NCBI GenBank assembly: GCA_044379485.1
Contig: JBIPOE010000002.1
Span: forward strand, 62,001 to 126,000
DNA length: 64,000 bases
Direction: 5' to 3'
From: CAMDMI01 sp044379485
GTDB lineage: Bacteria; Bacteroidota; Bacteroidia; Cytophagales; Flexibacteraceae
Shown here one piece after another: positions 36,203 to 45,539 of this stretch. Below the pieces are notes generated by a model that saw only the letters and a program-made list of their open reading frames with translations, made no database searches and was not told where the DNA came from. The position numbers and the translations under genes are program-made. Numbering within the stretch: the first letter of the stretch is position 1; every line of letters starts with the position of its first letter.

Positions 36203-36953
36203 TTTTAATTAATTCATTTAGTTTTTTATACTTTAAATACGCTCCATATGCCGATATATAGGCAATCTGAAAACCAGAAATACCATCTAAAAACCCAAAT
36301 CTAAAAAAATATACATTCAGAAATTTAACAACCGGACTGAAAATCAATTGCAATATTGAAGACGGTTTTCCTCTCTCAAATAAAACTTTCGCCGAAATTG
36401 CTGAAAAGTAACGCACCTGTTTATAATGTTCTTCCAGATCATAATAGCTGTAGTGCAAAATATTGCCGGCAATTACTGGGTTATTTGACTTTGGATTAAA
36501 CATTTCAAAACGATCATGAGGATTATAACCAGACCATGTTCCCAATCTGCTATCCCATAGGCGCAGTTTCCTATCAGGATACCATCCACAATGCCTAACC
36601 CAATGGCCACAATAATTGGTTAGGCGATTCATATAATACCCTGAATGAGACCAGTTTGTCTTTATTTTTTTTATCTCTTCAATTAATACATCATCACAAC
36701 ACTCATCTGCATCCAGACTCAATATATGAGGAAATTTGGCATGAGTAATGGCCCAGTTTTTTTGTTCAATATGGCCTTCAAATGCATGCTGAACAAAACG
36801 TGCACCATATTGTTTGGCAATTTGCTCTGTTTTGTCCTTGCTAAAAGAATCCACCACGACAATATCATCTGCAATGTCAAGAACTGATTCCAGGCATCTG
36901 CCTAAATTTTTTTCTTCATTGAAGGTAATAATGACTATACTTAACTTGATCAA
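36195..36953 (-). CDS. Glycosyltransferase family 2 (WaaE/LgtF-like)
   Basis: 252 residues. GT-A motifs: LSIVIITFNEEKNLGRCLESV at the start, VVVDSFSKDKTEQIA, and the DXD-type LSLDADECCDD near 94-104. The middle part (GHWVRHCGWYPDRKLRLW) is shared with WaaE/KdtX beta-1,4-glucosyltransferases that extend the LPS core. A hydrophobic C-terminal stretch may attach to the membrane. First gene of the minus-strand pair with GT9. Confidence 0.9.
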   Translation of the reverse strand: MIKLSIVIITFNEEKNLGRCLESVLDIADDIVVVDSFSKDKTEQIAKQYGARFVQHAFEGHIEQKNWAITHAKFPHILSLDADECCDDVLIEEIKKIKTNWSHSGYYMNRLTNYCGHWVRHCGWYPDRKLRLWDSRLGTWSGYNPHDRFEMFNPKSNNPVIAGNILHYSYYDLEEHYKQVRYFSAISAKVLFERGKPSSILQLIFSPVVKFLNVYFFRFGFLDGISGFQIAYISAYGAYLKYKKLNELIKNG

Positions 36954-37016
36954 ATGGACTGTTTTAGAGATGCTTACAAAAGCTAAGGAAATAAATTAAA
37001 GAGATTATTTTGCTTC

Positions 37017-37073
37017 AAAAAAATGCCTGCCTTTTTACAAATGAAATCAAATTTTCATTTCAAAAAGCAGGCA
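37017..37073 (-). terminator. Rho-independent terminator after icd
   Basis: On the minus strand, downstream of the icd stop, an imperfect long hairpin with GC-rich base TGCCTGC/GCAGGCA (37024-37030 with 37067-37073) is followed by seven T residues (plus-strand A-run 37017-37023). It separates icd from the glycosyltransferase pair. Confidence 0.7.
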
Positions 37074-37126
37074 AATTTCAATTTGATTAACTTATCATGT
37101 CGAAAAAGCAGATTTGTCCTAAAGTT

Positions 37127-38353
37127 TTAAGACAATCGCTTTTTTAATTCCTCATCCAAAGCCGATAAAAAATCTTCAGTATTGAGGTAATGCTCTCCAA
37201 GTTTTACTTTGTTTCCGTGGATGCAAACGGCAAGATCTTTGGTCATTTTTCCTGATTCTACAACATCAACACAAACTTTTTCGAGTGTTTGTGTGAAGTG
37301 AATCAGTTCCTGATTGCCATCCAATTTGCCACGGAATTCTAAACCTCTGGTCCAGGCAAAAATGCTGGCTATTGGGTTAGTACTTGTTGATTTACCGGCC
37401 TGATGGTCTCTGTAATGTCGGGTTACAGTTCCATGGGCAGCTTCAGCTTCCATTGTTTTTCCATCTGGTGTGATCAAAACTGAGGTCATAAGTCCCAATG
37501 AACCGAAGCCTTGGGCAACAGTGTCAGACTGAACGTCGCCATCATAGTTTTTACAGGCCCAAACGAAATTTCCATTCCATTTCAACGCTGAGGCAACCAT
37601 ATCATCAATCAAACGATGCTCGTAAACGATGCCGGCAGCCTCAAATTTCGATTTATAATCACTTTGATAAATTTCCTCAAAAATATCTTTAAAACGACCA
37701 TCATACTTTTTCAAAATGGTGTTTTTGGTACTCAAATATAAAGGCCATCCCTTAGAAAGGGCTTGATTAAAGCAGGAATGGGCAAATCCTTTTATAGATT
37801 CATCAGTGTTGTACATTGCCAATGCTACACCATCCCCTTTAAAGTTAAAAACCTCGTGCTGAATTACTTCTCCGTTTTCACCTTCAAATTTGATGGTTAG
37901 TTTTCCTTTTCCTTTGGTCACAAAATCTGTGGCTCTATATTGATCCCCAAAGGCATGGCGACCGATGCAGATCGGGGCGGTCCAGTTTGGAACAAGGCGT
38001 GGAACATTGCTGCAAACGATGGGCTCGCGGAAAACGGTACCATCTAAAATATTACGGATGGTTCCATTTGGACTTTTCCACATTTGCTTCAGATTGAACT
38101 CTTTAACCCTTGCCTCATCTGGCGTAATTGTGGCGCATTTGATACCCACACCATATAAACGAATTGCATTTGCAGCATCTATTGTTACCTGGTCATTGGT
38201 TTCATCCCTGTATTCCATACCCAGATCATAATATTTGATATCAAGATCCAGATATGGCAAAATCAGCTTGTCCTTAATAAATTTCCAAATGATCCTGGTC
38301 ATTTCATCGCCGTCCAGCTCTACGACTGGATTGGCAACTTTAATTTTTTGCAT
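37127..38353 (-). CDS. icd: NADP-dependent isocitrate dehydrogenase, eukaryote-type
   Basis: 408 residues. VVELDGDEMTRIIWKFIKDKLI at the N-terminus and RHAFGDQYRATDF are typical of the homodimeric eukaryote-type NADP enzyme (subfamily II), not of E. coli Icd. The coenzyme region AAHGTVTRHYRDHQAGKST is intact. It oxidatively decarboxylates isocitrate to 2-oxoglutarate in the TCA cycle. Single gene with a terminator behind it. Confidence 0.96.
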   Translation of the reverse strand: MQKIKVANPVVELDGDEMTRIIWKFIKDKLILPYLDLDIKYYDLGMEYRDETNDQVTIDAANAIRLYGVGIKCATITPDEARVKEFNLKQMWKSPNGTIRNILDGTVFREPIVCSNVPRLVPNWTAPICIGRHAFGDQYRATDFVTKGKGKLTIKFEGENGEVIQHEVFNFKGDGVALAMYNTDESIKGFAHSCFNQALSKGWPLYLSTKNTILKKYDGRFKDIFEEIYQSDYKSKFEAAGIVYEHRLIDDMVASALKWNGNFVWACKNYDGDVQSDTVAQGFGSLGLMTSVLITPDGKTMEAEAAHGTVTRHYRDHQAGKSTSTNPIASIFAWTRGLEFRGKLDGNQELIHFTQTLEKVCVDVVESGKMTKDLAVCIHGNKVKLGEHYLNTEDFLSALDEELKKRLS

Positions 38354-38486
38354 GATTAAAAATTATTGATAAAATCGATAATGTTGGCAAAGCAAAAGAA
38401 AGCAATTCATAAATGAAAGTGCTTTTAGTGCTTTCTTGATAAATGCAGGTTTTTAAAGACCTTGTTTTGTAGCAAAAAACCTCAAC

Positions 38487-40529
38487 TTATTTGCTTTTGG
38501 CCACTTTTACCACTTCCCCAATCTTAAGTGCGGCATCTTCCTTTTGGTTTAAAGAAAGGAAATCATCTATTTTCATACCAAACTTTTGGGCGATTTTGTA
38601 GGCTGTATCTCCTGTTTTTACCTCATATGGCTCGGAGTTTTCTACATTTTGTGCAGGTACAGAAACTTTAATGGATTCTGTTTTTGGACCAGATCTGGAA
38701 ACTCTGATTTTCTGACCAGGATTCAAAATTCGGTTACTGCCTGAATTCCAAGTATACAAACTGTCTAATGGTCTTTTATAATGCCTGCTGATTTTATACC
38801 AGGTCATTCCCTGGGTTACCATTATTTCTCCATTTTCTTCTTTTGGCATTTCTACCACCGCAGGAGTTATAGATTCTGGTTTGGTTGGAACAATAAGTTC
38901 GTTTCCAAGATTAGAATTTGTGGAAGCTATGGCCACTGGTTCCGGTTTATTTACAGCAACTGTTTTTGCAGTTGGTTCAGAAACAATTTCTATTTCAACA
39001 TCTTCTGATTCTTTTTGCTCTGACTTGGTTTCCGCTATTTCTTCCTTCAAAGTATCGTTTCCGAGGACAGCTTTCGCCTGATTTTCAATTTGTTTCAGTT
39101 CAACCGGAGCTGGATTATTTACTTTAAGAGTAGTTGGTTCTGCTACTTTTGGTTTTGTAGCTATCATTTCCATTTTAGGAATTTCAGGAACTGGCTCATA
39201 TTTAATTGGTTCATCATCTGGGCGGGAATGTCTCAGCCATAAAACACGACCTGGTTTTAACTTTTCAGGTCTGGGCATTTTATTTTTGGCCATTACAGAA
39301 CTTAATTTCAAACCATATTTTTGAGCTACCTCCCAGAGAGTTTCACCTCTTTGCACCGTATGGAAAGGTATTTTTGATTTTTTCTTTTTATGATCAGTGT
39401 AATAAACTTCACCCGTCACAATTGGGTCAAATACCCGCAAGTCGTTGTATTCCAGAAATTCATCACGGCTAATGCCAGCCAAAAGGGCTAGCTTGGCGGA
39501 ATTGTCACCTGCTTTTGCCTGAATGGCTTTTATTCCATTCCATTCAAAAAAGACAGGTATTTCTGATTTTCCGTTGGCTAAAACTACAGGCTCAGGTTGG
39601 GTTACGGGCTTTTCGATCAAACCAAAGAAGATCTTTTCTCTCCATGGCTCCAGTTTTTCAATTGGTGGCGCTGCTTTTACATACACCGGAGAATCAAAGG
39701 TTTGGCCATCTTCTGGTTTTAAAGGCAAGATAACTGTATAATCTCTATCTCCTGGCACATAACCTCTAAGGATCCATCGATTATAGAATTGAAGTTGTTC
39801 TACGGGATATTTGGTTTCGTTGGCCAATTGTTCCAAAGATTTGTTTTCGCATTCTCCATACTCCAGCACCCGAAGATTTGGCGTAGCAGTATTTCTATAT
39901 AAGTGTGGTTCAAAGGCTATTTTATGTGCAATAAATTTAAGGATATACCAATGCGTATTTTCATCAATATCAAGGCTTTTCGTCCCTATATTGGTTGGAT
40001 CAATTAATGTTTTTGCACCACCCAAGCCTGCATAGTAGGCTAAGAGTGAATAAGGCCAGTTTTGCATATAATTGTTGTGGCGCATCAAATATTTGGCAGC
40101 TGATCGGGAAGAAGAAACTATGTTCATCCTTTCGTCAATTTCTTCATCTACTCTCAAACCCATTTCGGTTGCAGTTTCTTTTTTAAACTGCCAGTAACCT
40201 ACAGCATTTGAGGAGGAAACCTGGTAAGAAACCAAACTCGACTCCTGAATAACTAAGTATTTAAAATCCTCAGGCAGACCTTCTTCTGTAAAAATTCTTT
40301 CAACAATTGGTAAATAGGCATCTGCCCGATCGACCATTTGGCGGAAGTATTTGTTGTTGCCTGTCAATTTACTCACATAGCCTGCAAGAGTTGGTTTTGC
40401 ACCTTCTCTAATGTTTAATTCTACATCGGCCATCATCAGTTTATCGGGAATCTGCACCTGAACCTGAGCGAATGCATTTTGTATGGACAGTGCCATAAAA
40501 AATGCTAAAGAGCTGTTAATGAGTTTCAA
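38487..40529 (-). CDS. Lytic transglycosylase with three LysM domains (MltD-like)
   Basis: 680 residues. A signal peptide (cleavage near FAQVQ) precedes an SLT-type catalytic domain (about 60-220) with the catalytic Glu96 in IQESSL and the motif AVGYWQFKKETA. LysM domains lie around 395-440 (HTVQRGETLWEVAQKYG), 570-615 (MTWYKISRHYKRP) and 635-680 (YEVKTGDTAYKIAQKFG), separated by Pro/Glu/Lys-rich linkers. It cleaves glycan strands to 1,6-anhydro-MurNAc ends at the periplasmic face. Longer than E. coli MltD (about 450). Confidence 0.92.
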   Translation of the reverse strand: MKLINSSLAFFMALSIQNAFAQVQVQIPDKLMMADVELNIREGAKPTLAGYVSKLTGNNKYFRQMVDRADAYLPIVERIFTEEGLPEDFKYLVIQESSLVSYQVSSSNAVGYWQFKKETATEMGLRVDEEIDERMNIVSSSRSAAKYLMRHNNYMQNWPYSLLAYYAGLGGAKTLIDPTNIGTKSLDIDENTHWYILKFIAHKIAFEPHLYRNTATPNLRVLEYGECENKSLEQLANETKYPVEQLQFYNRWILRGYVPGDRDYTVILPLKPEDGQTFDSPVYVKAAPPIEKLEPWREKIFFGLIEKPVTQPEPVVLANGKSEIPVFFEWNGIKAIQAKAGDNSAKLALLAGISRDEFLEYNDLRVFDPIVTGEVYYTDHKKKKSKIPFHTVQRGETLWEVAQKYGLKLSSVMAKNKMPRPEKLKPGRVLWLRHSRPDDEPIKYEPVPEIPKMEMIATKPKVAEPTTLKVNNPAPVELKQIENQAKAVLGNDTLKEEIAETKSEQKESEDVEIEIVSEPTAKTVAVNKPEPVAIASTNSNLGNELIVPTKPESITPAVVEMPKEENGEIMVTQGMTWYKISRHYKRPLDSLYTWNSGSNRILNPGQKIRVSRSGPKTESIKVSVPAQNVENSEPYEVKTGDTAYKIAQKFGMKIDDFLSLNQKEDAALKIGEVVKVAKSK

Positions 40530-40939
40530 AACGTTGGTTGATTAATCTTTTGATAGAACAAAGGTCGTACAAAGCATTGAATAGTAGTGCTGTAAGTTTG
40601 TCGAAATGCTTACATGGAATTTTAGGTTATTTTTCTTGAAGACAATTTGGTATGAAAAAATCTGCTAAAACGGAAATGAGCAAATGGCCAGGAAGCCAAT
40701 GCATTTTCTATTTCAATCGAAGTACCCAACGATCCGGATGAACTGGAGTAAGCAAATTTCGGGTGGGATTGATTCATATGACAGGGATAGAAATGGAAAC
40801 CCTTTTTTAAGCTTTGGCTTTTGCAAAGCTTAAAAAAGCCCCGATGAATCGGGATTCGGCTACGTTACAATTGGAACGGATAACTTGCCCCTATTTATCG
40901 GGAGCCCGTTAAGCCGCCCAAATCCAAATATTTCATGTT
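40530..40939. other. 410-bp gap without a gene, ending in hairpins
   Basis: No coding frame with recognisable content is seen on either strand. The 5' half holds the upstream region of the lytic transglycosylase gene. The 3' half holds the strong hairpin at 40802-40838, then the small CCCGA/TCGGG hairpin at 40840-40853, followed by GC-richer DNA up to the permease stop. Confidence 0.6.
40802..40838 (-). terminator. Perfect bidirectional hairpin after the APC permease gene
   Basis: Fifteen-base perfect arms (40802-40816 and 40824-40838) enclose a 7-base loop. The outer part of each arm is a T- or A-run of six, so it could terminate on either strand; on the minus strand it lies 102-138 bases beyond the permease stop. 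Confidence 0.6.
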
Positions 40940-42322
40940 TTAAGAATTAGTTTCTCCCTTTCTGTTCCACCAATAGTAAAAAGGCAAACCAGTGGCCATG
41001 AGCAAAAGACCCATGCCAGATTCGAAAGGTCTTTCAATTATAGAATTGATGACAAGGCCCAGGCAAAAAAGGATAAACACAGCTGGAACCACCGGATAAC
41101 CAGGTACTTTGAAGCTACGATAGGCCAAAGGTTCTTTGACTCGCAAAACAAAAACGCCCGCTGCGCCAAGGCCATAAAAAATAAAGGCAGCAAAAATGAG
41201 CATATCGGTAAGCTGGTCGAAACTGCCTGAAAAAACCAAAACTGAAGCCCAGACCGCCTGAATGAGCAAGGCATAAGTGGGCACGTTGTAAACCGAATGG
41301 ACATGGGCTGCTTTTTTGAAAAACAGTCCGTCACGGGCCATGGCAAAATAAACTCTTGCTGCCCCCATGAGCGTGTTGTTTGTGGTACCAAAAGTGGCGA
41401 CCATGATTACCACAATAACTAAACTGCTTCCAACAGGCCCAAGAAAAGATTGAATAACGGCAATGGCTGAAATGGTATTTCCCTCAGCGTGAATCGACTG
41501 GAAAGCCTCAACAGGAAGCACATATAAATAAGCAATGTTGATGCTCACATATAGCAACATAACAAAACCCACACCACCGGCTAAGGCCAAAGGAATATTT
41601 TTGTATGGATTTTTAATTTCTCCAGCGAGAAAACCAAGATTGTTCCAGCCTTCATAGGCCCAAAAAGCGGACATCATGCCAAGAAAAATTGCACCCATGG
41701 ACAAGCCTCTATTTGAGGACTCTGGCATTTGAAAATGGGAAAAGCTGCCATTACCCATGGTGAAACACATAATGGTAATTCCTATAATACAGATGATTAC
41801 AGAACTGGTGAGTACATTACTCACTTTTTCTCCCTGATGGACCCCTAGTAAATTGATGCCTGTAACAATCCAGATAACAAAAACGGAAAGAAGTTTGATA
41901 GAAAGATTGCCAATGCCCAGAAATTGAATTTCGGGCAAGCCACCAAGCGTGTTGACAGATTCTGCAAAAACGTAAGCTACCGAGGCAGCTGTAGCAGATT
42001 GAACAACCGTAAAAGCTGTCCAGCCGTACAAAAAGGCAAGCGGGCGACCGAAGATTTTTTTGAAATACACATATTGGCCACCAGGTTCTGCAATTTGACT
42101 GGCAACCTCGGCATTGGTTAATGCACCAAACCAGGAAACCAATCCTGCCAAAACCCAACAGGCAATGATGAGCCAGGCTGAACCCAGATCTGTGGACATT
42201 GGGGCCACCTTTTTAAAAACACCTGAACCGACCATAGCCGAAACAACCAACAAGAATGCTGTGCCAATGCCCATTCTCTGTATCAATCCACTTTCGTGTT
42301 TTTCGTAGGTTTCCTTTTCCAT
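40940..42322 (-). CDS. APC-family amino acid permease
   Basis: 460 residues with about twelve membrane segments. The first helix has the unwound substrate-binding motif MVGSGVFKKV, and helix 6 has FWAYEGWNNLGFLAGEIKNP, as in LAT/YfnA-type amino acid/polyamine transporters. Antiport or proton symport of neutral amino acids is expected; the substrate is not predictable. No metabolic gene neighbours give a hint. Confidence 0.92.
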   Translation of the reverse strand: MEKETYEKHESGLIQRMGIGTAFLLVVSAMVGSGVFKKVAPMSTDLGSAWLIIACWVLAGLVSWFGALTNAEVASQIAEPGGQYVYFKKIFGRPLAFLYGWTAFTVVQSATAASVAYVFAESVNTLGGLPEIQFLGIGNLSIKLLSVFVIWIVTGINLLGVHQGEKVSNVLTSSVIICIIGITIMCFTMGNGSFSHFQMPESSNRGLSMGAIFLGMMSAFWAYEGWNNLGFLAGEIKNPYKNIPLALAGGVGFVMLLYVSINIAYLYVLPVEAFQSIHAEGNTISAIAVIQSFLGPVGSSLVIVVIMVATFGTTNNTLMGAARVYFAMARDGLFFKKAAHVHSVYNVPTYALLIQAVWASVLVFSGSFDQLTDMLIFAAFIFYGLGAAGVFVLRVKEPLAYRSFKVPGYPVVPAVFILFCLGLVINSIIERPFESGMGLLLMATGLPFYYWWNRKGETNS

Positions 42323-42451
42323 TGTTTATTTAAGAGCTGGCAAAAAACAAAATAATTGGCACCACAGCGTTTTTAAAAATATTTTGTTTTTCTAATGGAA
42401 TTAGGATTCGATTTATGCAGATTAAAGCCAATAAATAGCAGGCACCATTTT

Positions 42452-43729
42452 TTAGGTCTTCATTTTTTTCTTTTTTGCCGCAGGAAACAATATGTTGTTT
42501 AAAATCAATCTGTAACCTGGAGAATTTGGGTGAAGTTTTAAGTCTGTTGGTTCTTCTTCCACCTGGTGTTGATAATCTTCGGGATCATGGCCGCCGTAAA
42601 ATGTCCAGGTGCCTTTTCCCACCGTGCCGTGGATGTATTTGGTTTCGCCAATCGATTTGTTTTCGCCCATTACTAAAACTTCAGGTTTCACCAATCTGCT
42701 TTTAAACCCTGTGGTTTGGCCCATAAATCCCTTAATGGTTTGGGTATGATTTTGGGTTAACATGCAAGGAACAGGATCCCATTTTGCTGAAAATTGAAAT
42801 AGTTTAAAATAATCGTTCTTTTCAGTTAACCCACGTTCCATGGGATCATTATCAATATTAGAATATTCGTATTCAAATTGATTTTGAGAAACTTTGAAAT
42901 TTCGAAAAGCAAAGCAATTGCTGTAATTTAGCTTATTCTGGGCACTAAAATCTTGTGCGTCACCATCATAAAATTCACCTACAATGTCTAAACCATCAGC
43001 GGAAAGTGCAATGTCATACGTATCGGTCGCAGAGCACATGGCAAACAAAAAGCCTCCGCCTGCTACGTATTCCCGCATTTTTTTAACCACCGCCAACTTC
43101 AATTGTGAAACTTTTGAATAGCCATATTTTCTGGCAACGGATTCGTATTCAGCCACTTGTTTTTTATACCAATCTCTTTGGGCATAGCTAAAAAACTTAC
43201 CATATTGTCCAGTGAAATCTTCGTGGTGGAGGTGCAACCAATCATACTTGGCCAACAAACCATCCATAATTTCTGTATCGAAAACTACGGTATATGGAAT
43301 TTCGGCGTATGTTAATACCAGAGTAACTGCATCATCCCAGGGCAATTTACTTTTCGGGGAATAAACTGCAATTTTGGGCGGCTTTTGAAGCTTCATAATT
43401 TCCATATTCACATCTGCCCCCTGGATCTGGCTTTGAATCTGTCCATAGGCAGGATCTGAAATTACTTCATACGAAACACCCCTAATTACACACTCATTTT
43501 CAATGGCAGGTATCGACTGGCAAGCGAAACTTCCTCCCCTGTAATTTAAAAGCCATTCCACTTCAATGTCCTTATTTAATGTCCAATAGGCAATTCCATA
43601 AGCCTTTAAGTGATTTTTCTGACTCTCATCCATCGGAATCAAAAGCGTATTTGCCTGACTTTTGAAACCAAAAAATAATAGAAAAAAGGAGAAAAGGAAA
43701 ACTTGATTCTTGCTTGCTTTTAAATACAT
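42452..43729 (-). CDS. Conserved Bacteroidota secreted protein (often labelled asparagine synthetase B)
   Basis: 425 residues with a signal peptide (ending near SQANT). The middle has a glutamine-amidotransferase/ThuA-like fold pattern (WLHLHHEDFTGQYGKF, YVAGGGFLFAMCSATD), and the C-terminus is the highly regular FYGGHDPEDYQHQV and HPNSPGYRLILNNILFPAAKKK. I recall relatives annotated as asparagine synthetase B, but neither the Ntn Cys2 nor the ATP-PPase SGGxDS motif is present, so that name looks wrong. The real function is unknown; export suggests a periplasmic carbohydrate-related role. Confidence 0.75.
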   Translation of the reverse strand: MYLKASKNQVFLFSFFLLFFGFKSQANTLLIPMDESQKNHLKAYGIAYWTLNKDIEVEWLLNYRGGSFACQSIPAIENECVIRGVSYEVISDPAYGQIQSQIQGADVNMEIMKLQKPPKIAVYSPKSKLPWDDAVTLVLTYAEIPYTVVFDTEIMDGLLAKYDWLHLHHEDFTGQYGKFFSYAQRDWYKKQVAEYESVARKYGYSKVSQLKLAVVKKMREYVAGGGFLFAMCSATDTYDIALSADGLDIVGEFYDGDAQDFSAQNKLNYSNCFAFRNFKVSQNQFEYEYSNIDNDPMERGLTEKNDYFKLFQFSAKWDPVPCMLTQNHTQTIKGFMGQTTGFKSRLVKPEVLVMGENKSIGETKYIHGTVGKGTWTFYGGHDPEDYQHQVEEEPTDLKLHPNSPGYRLILNNILFPAAKKKKMKT

Positions 43730-43878
43730 GATCTGCCAGTAGTTTGGAACTGCAATTTCTAACCATTTTTTGATTTGACAGGTTAAATTTTCTTAACTGA
43801 TATTTTAATCGATTTAGAAAATGGAACTTGAAAAAACGGATCATCCTTTTACCTTTGACAAATGTTAATTTTTGGTTT

Positions 43879-44385
43879 ATGGTTTTCTTTTTAATCGGAT
43901 TGCCTGGTTGCGGCAAAAGTACACTTGGAAAGAAATTTGCCCATGTGCTCAAACATCCGTTTTATGACCTCGACCATTTGATAGAGGCTGGTGAAAACTC
44001 AACAATTTCCGAACTTTTCCTACACCATGGTGAACAAAAATTCAGGGAATTGGAGCACAAATATCTTCGTGAAACTATGGGTTTGGAAAAAGCAGTTGTA
44101 GCAACGGGCGGAGGAACACCTTGCTTTTTCAACAATATGCAAGTGATTAACGAACTGGGTTTGAGCATATTTTTAGATGTGTCGCCCAAAGAAATAGCAC
44201 ACCGCTTATCAGAAAATGGAATTGCAAAACGACCAATGCTAAAGGGAAAAAGCAGGGAGGAAATTTGCATTACTTTGGAGCATATCAGGCACATCAGACT
44301 TACGTTTTATGAACAAAGTCATATTACCATATCAAATCCGGATATTAAGTTTAGTGAAAAATTATTATTGGATTTTTTAAAATAG
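43879..44385 (+). CDS. aroK: Shikimate kinase
   Basis: 168 residues from the ATG at 43879. The frame is open to a TTG at 43828, but family members start right before FLIGLPGCGKSTLGKKF, the Walker A loop. The shikimate-binding DLDHLIE and FRELEHKYL, plus the GGGTPCF loop, are present. It phosphorylates shikimate in the pathway to chorismate. It diverges from the upstream secreted-protein gene. Confidence 0.93.
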   Translation: MVFFLIGLPGCGKSTLGKKFAHVLKHPFYDLDHLIEAGENSTISELFLHHGEQKFRELEHKYLRETMGLEKAVVATGGGTPCFFNNMQVINELGLSIFLDVSPKEIAHRLSENGIAKRPMLKGKSREEICITLEHIRHIRLTFYEQSHITISNPDIKFSEKLLLDFLK

Positions 44386-44461
44386 AAAGTGAATAAAACA
44401 ATTGACACTGTAGTTTTTCAAAACCAAGTTCTTAGTTTTGAAACTAAATTAAAAATCCTAC

Positions 44462-44755
44462 TTGTTGAAAATAAACAATCCAATCTTGAACATTAAGGAA
44501 ACCTATTCAGTTATGTTAGATTCGGAATTAAAGAGGATTCCGAAAACTTCAATGTATATCATTAAAATTAAAGGGAAAGCCAAGATTCCGGATTATATCC
44601 AACTGAGGGACGACACTTTTGTTCTTGTGGCTTATTTCAGAGCAGACCGGGAGTTGAAAAATCTGGATAGATATGGTTTAGAAGGAAAAGAAATGGAGCT
44701 TTCTGCCTTGATTGCTGAATTGCCTTTTGGAAAATTACAAAAGCTAGAGTTTTGA
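44462..44755 (+). CDS. Small conserved protein upstream of ftsE
   Basis: 97 residues, or 96 if the second TTG at 44465 is used; there is no ATG before codon 18. No known domain: a mixed beta-alpha protein with IIKIKGKAKIPDYIQLRDD and ADRELKNLDRYG. The stop overlaps the TTG start of the ftsE-like gene (TTGA), so the two are coupled. Function unknown. Confidence 0.65.
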   Translation: MLKINNPILNIKETYSVMLDSELKRIPKTSMYIIKIKGKAKIPDYIQLRDDTFVLVAYFRADRELKNLDRYGLEGKEMELSALIAELPFGKLQKLEF

Positions 44756-45450
44756 CCACCAAGGATTTGAATCTGGACTCCATAGTTTCCTTCGAAAATG
44801 GAAATATTTTTCAGGATGACAATACACTGGTTTTGTCCGATTTCAACCTGAACGTAGATAAAGGCGAATTTTTATACCTGCTTGGCCAAACCGGAAGTGG
44901 AAAAAGCTCCCTTTTAAAAACTCTGTATGCAGATTTGCCACTTAAATCAGGCACAGCGACAGTCGCGGGTTTTTCTCTACCCATTGCCAGAAAGGATATT
45001 CCTGCCCTAAGAAGAAAACTAGGCATTATTTTTCAGGATTTTCAATTATTGCCCGATCGGACAGTTTTTGAAAACCTTAGTTTTGTACTTAAATCAACTG
45101 GCTGGAAGGACAAACAAAAAATAAGAAATCGGATTTCAGAAGTTCTGATGAGAGTTGGAGTAGAGTTTGCTTCCAATAAAATGCCTCACCAGATTTCTGG
45201 TGGTGAACAGCAACGTGTTGCCATAGCCAGAGCTATTTTAAATGAACCTGTTTTGATTATTGCCGATGAACCCACAGGAAATCTGGATCCCGAAACTGGC
45301 GAAGGGATTTTGGAAATATTTCAAAAAATCAACCAGTTTGGCACTGCTATCATTTTTGCAACTCACAATTTGCAGTTGGTGAAACAATTTCCTGCACACA
45401 CTATTGTTTGCAAAAATGGCAAATTACAGGACTCCAGATTAAAAGAATAG
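44752..45450 (+). CDS. ftsE: FtsE-like ABC ATPase
   Basis: 232 residues. The start is TTG at 44752, overlapping the previous stop; no ATG is available before the Walker A motif. Walker A is LGQTGSGKSSLLKTLY, the Q-loop IIFQDFQLLPDRTVFENL is the FtsE form, then SGGEQQRVAIARAILNEP and LIIADEPTGNLDP. With FtsX it regulates cell-wall hydrolases at the division site. No ftsX is adjacent, as is usual for this phylum where it lies elsewhere (from memory). Confidence 0.85.
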   Translation: MTTKDLNLDSIVSFENGNIFQDDNTLVLSDFNLNVDKGEFLYLLGQTGSGKSSLLKTLYADLPLKSGTATVAGFSLPIARKDIPALRRKLGIIFQDFQLLPDRTVFENLSFVLKSTGWKDKQKIRNRISEVLMRVGVEFASNKMPHQISGGEQQRVAIARAILNEPVLIIADEPTGNLDPETGEGILEIFQKINQFGTAIIFATHNLQLVKQFPAHTIVCKNGKLQDSRLKE

Positions 45451-45539
45451 ATTTCTTTGCTGGTATTCCTTTTCTTATCAAAGCTACTTTATTGTCAATA
45501 GAATTTAGGATGTAAAATTCTATTATTCGAAATCTTATA

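Noticed and set aside
38447..38482. Inverted repeat AGGTTTTT/AAAAACCT between icd and the lytic transglycosylase gene
   Set aside because: Eight-base AT-rich stem with a 20-base loop; could be chance.
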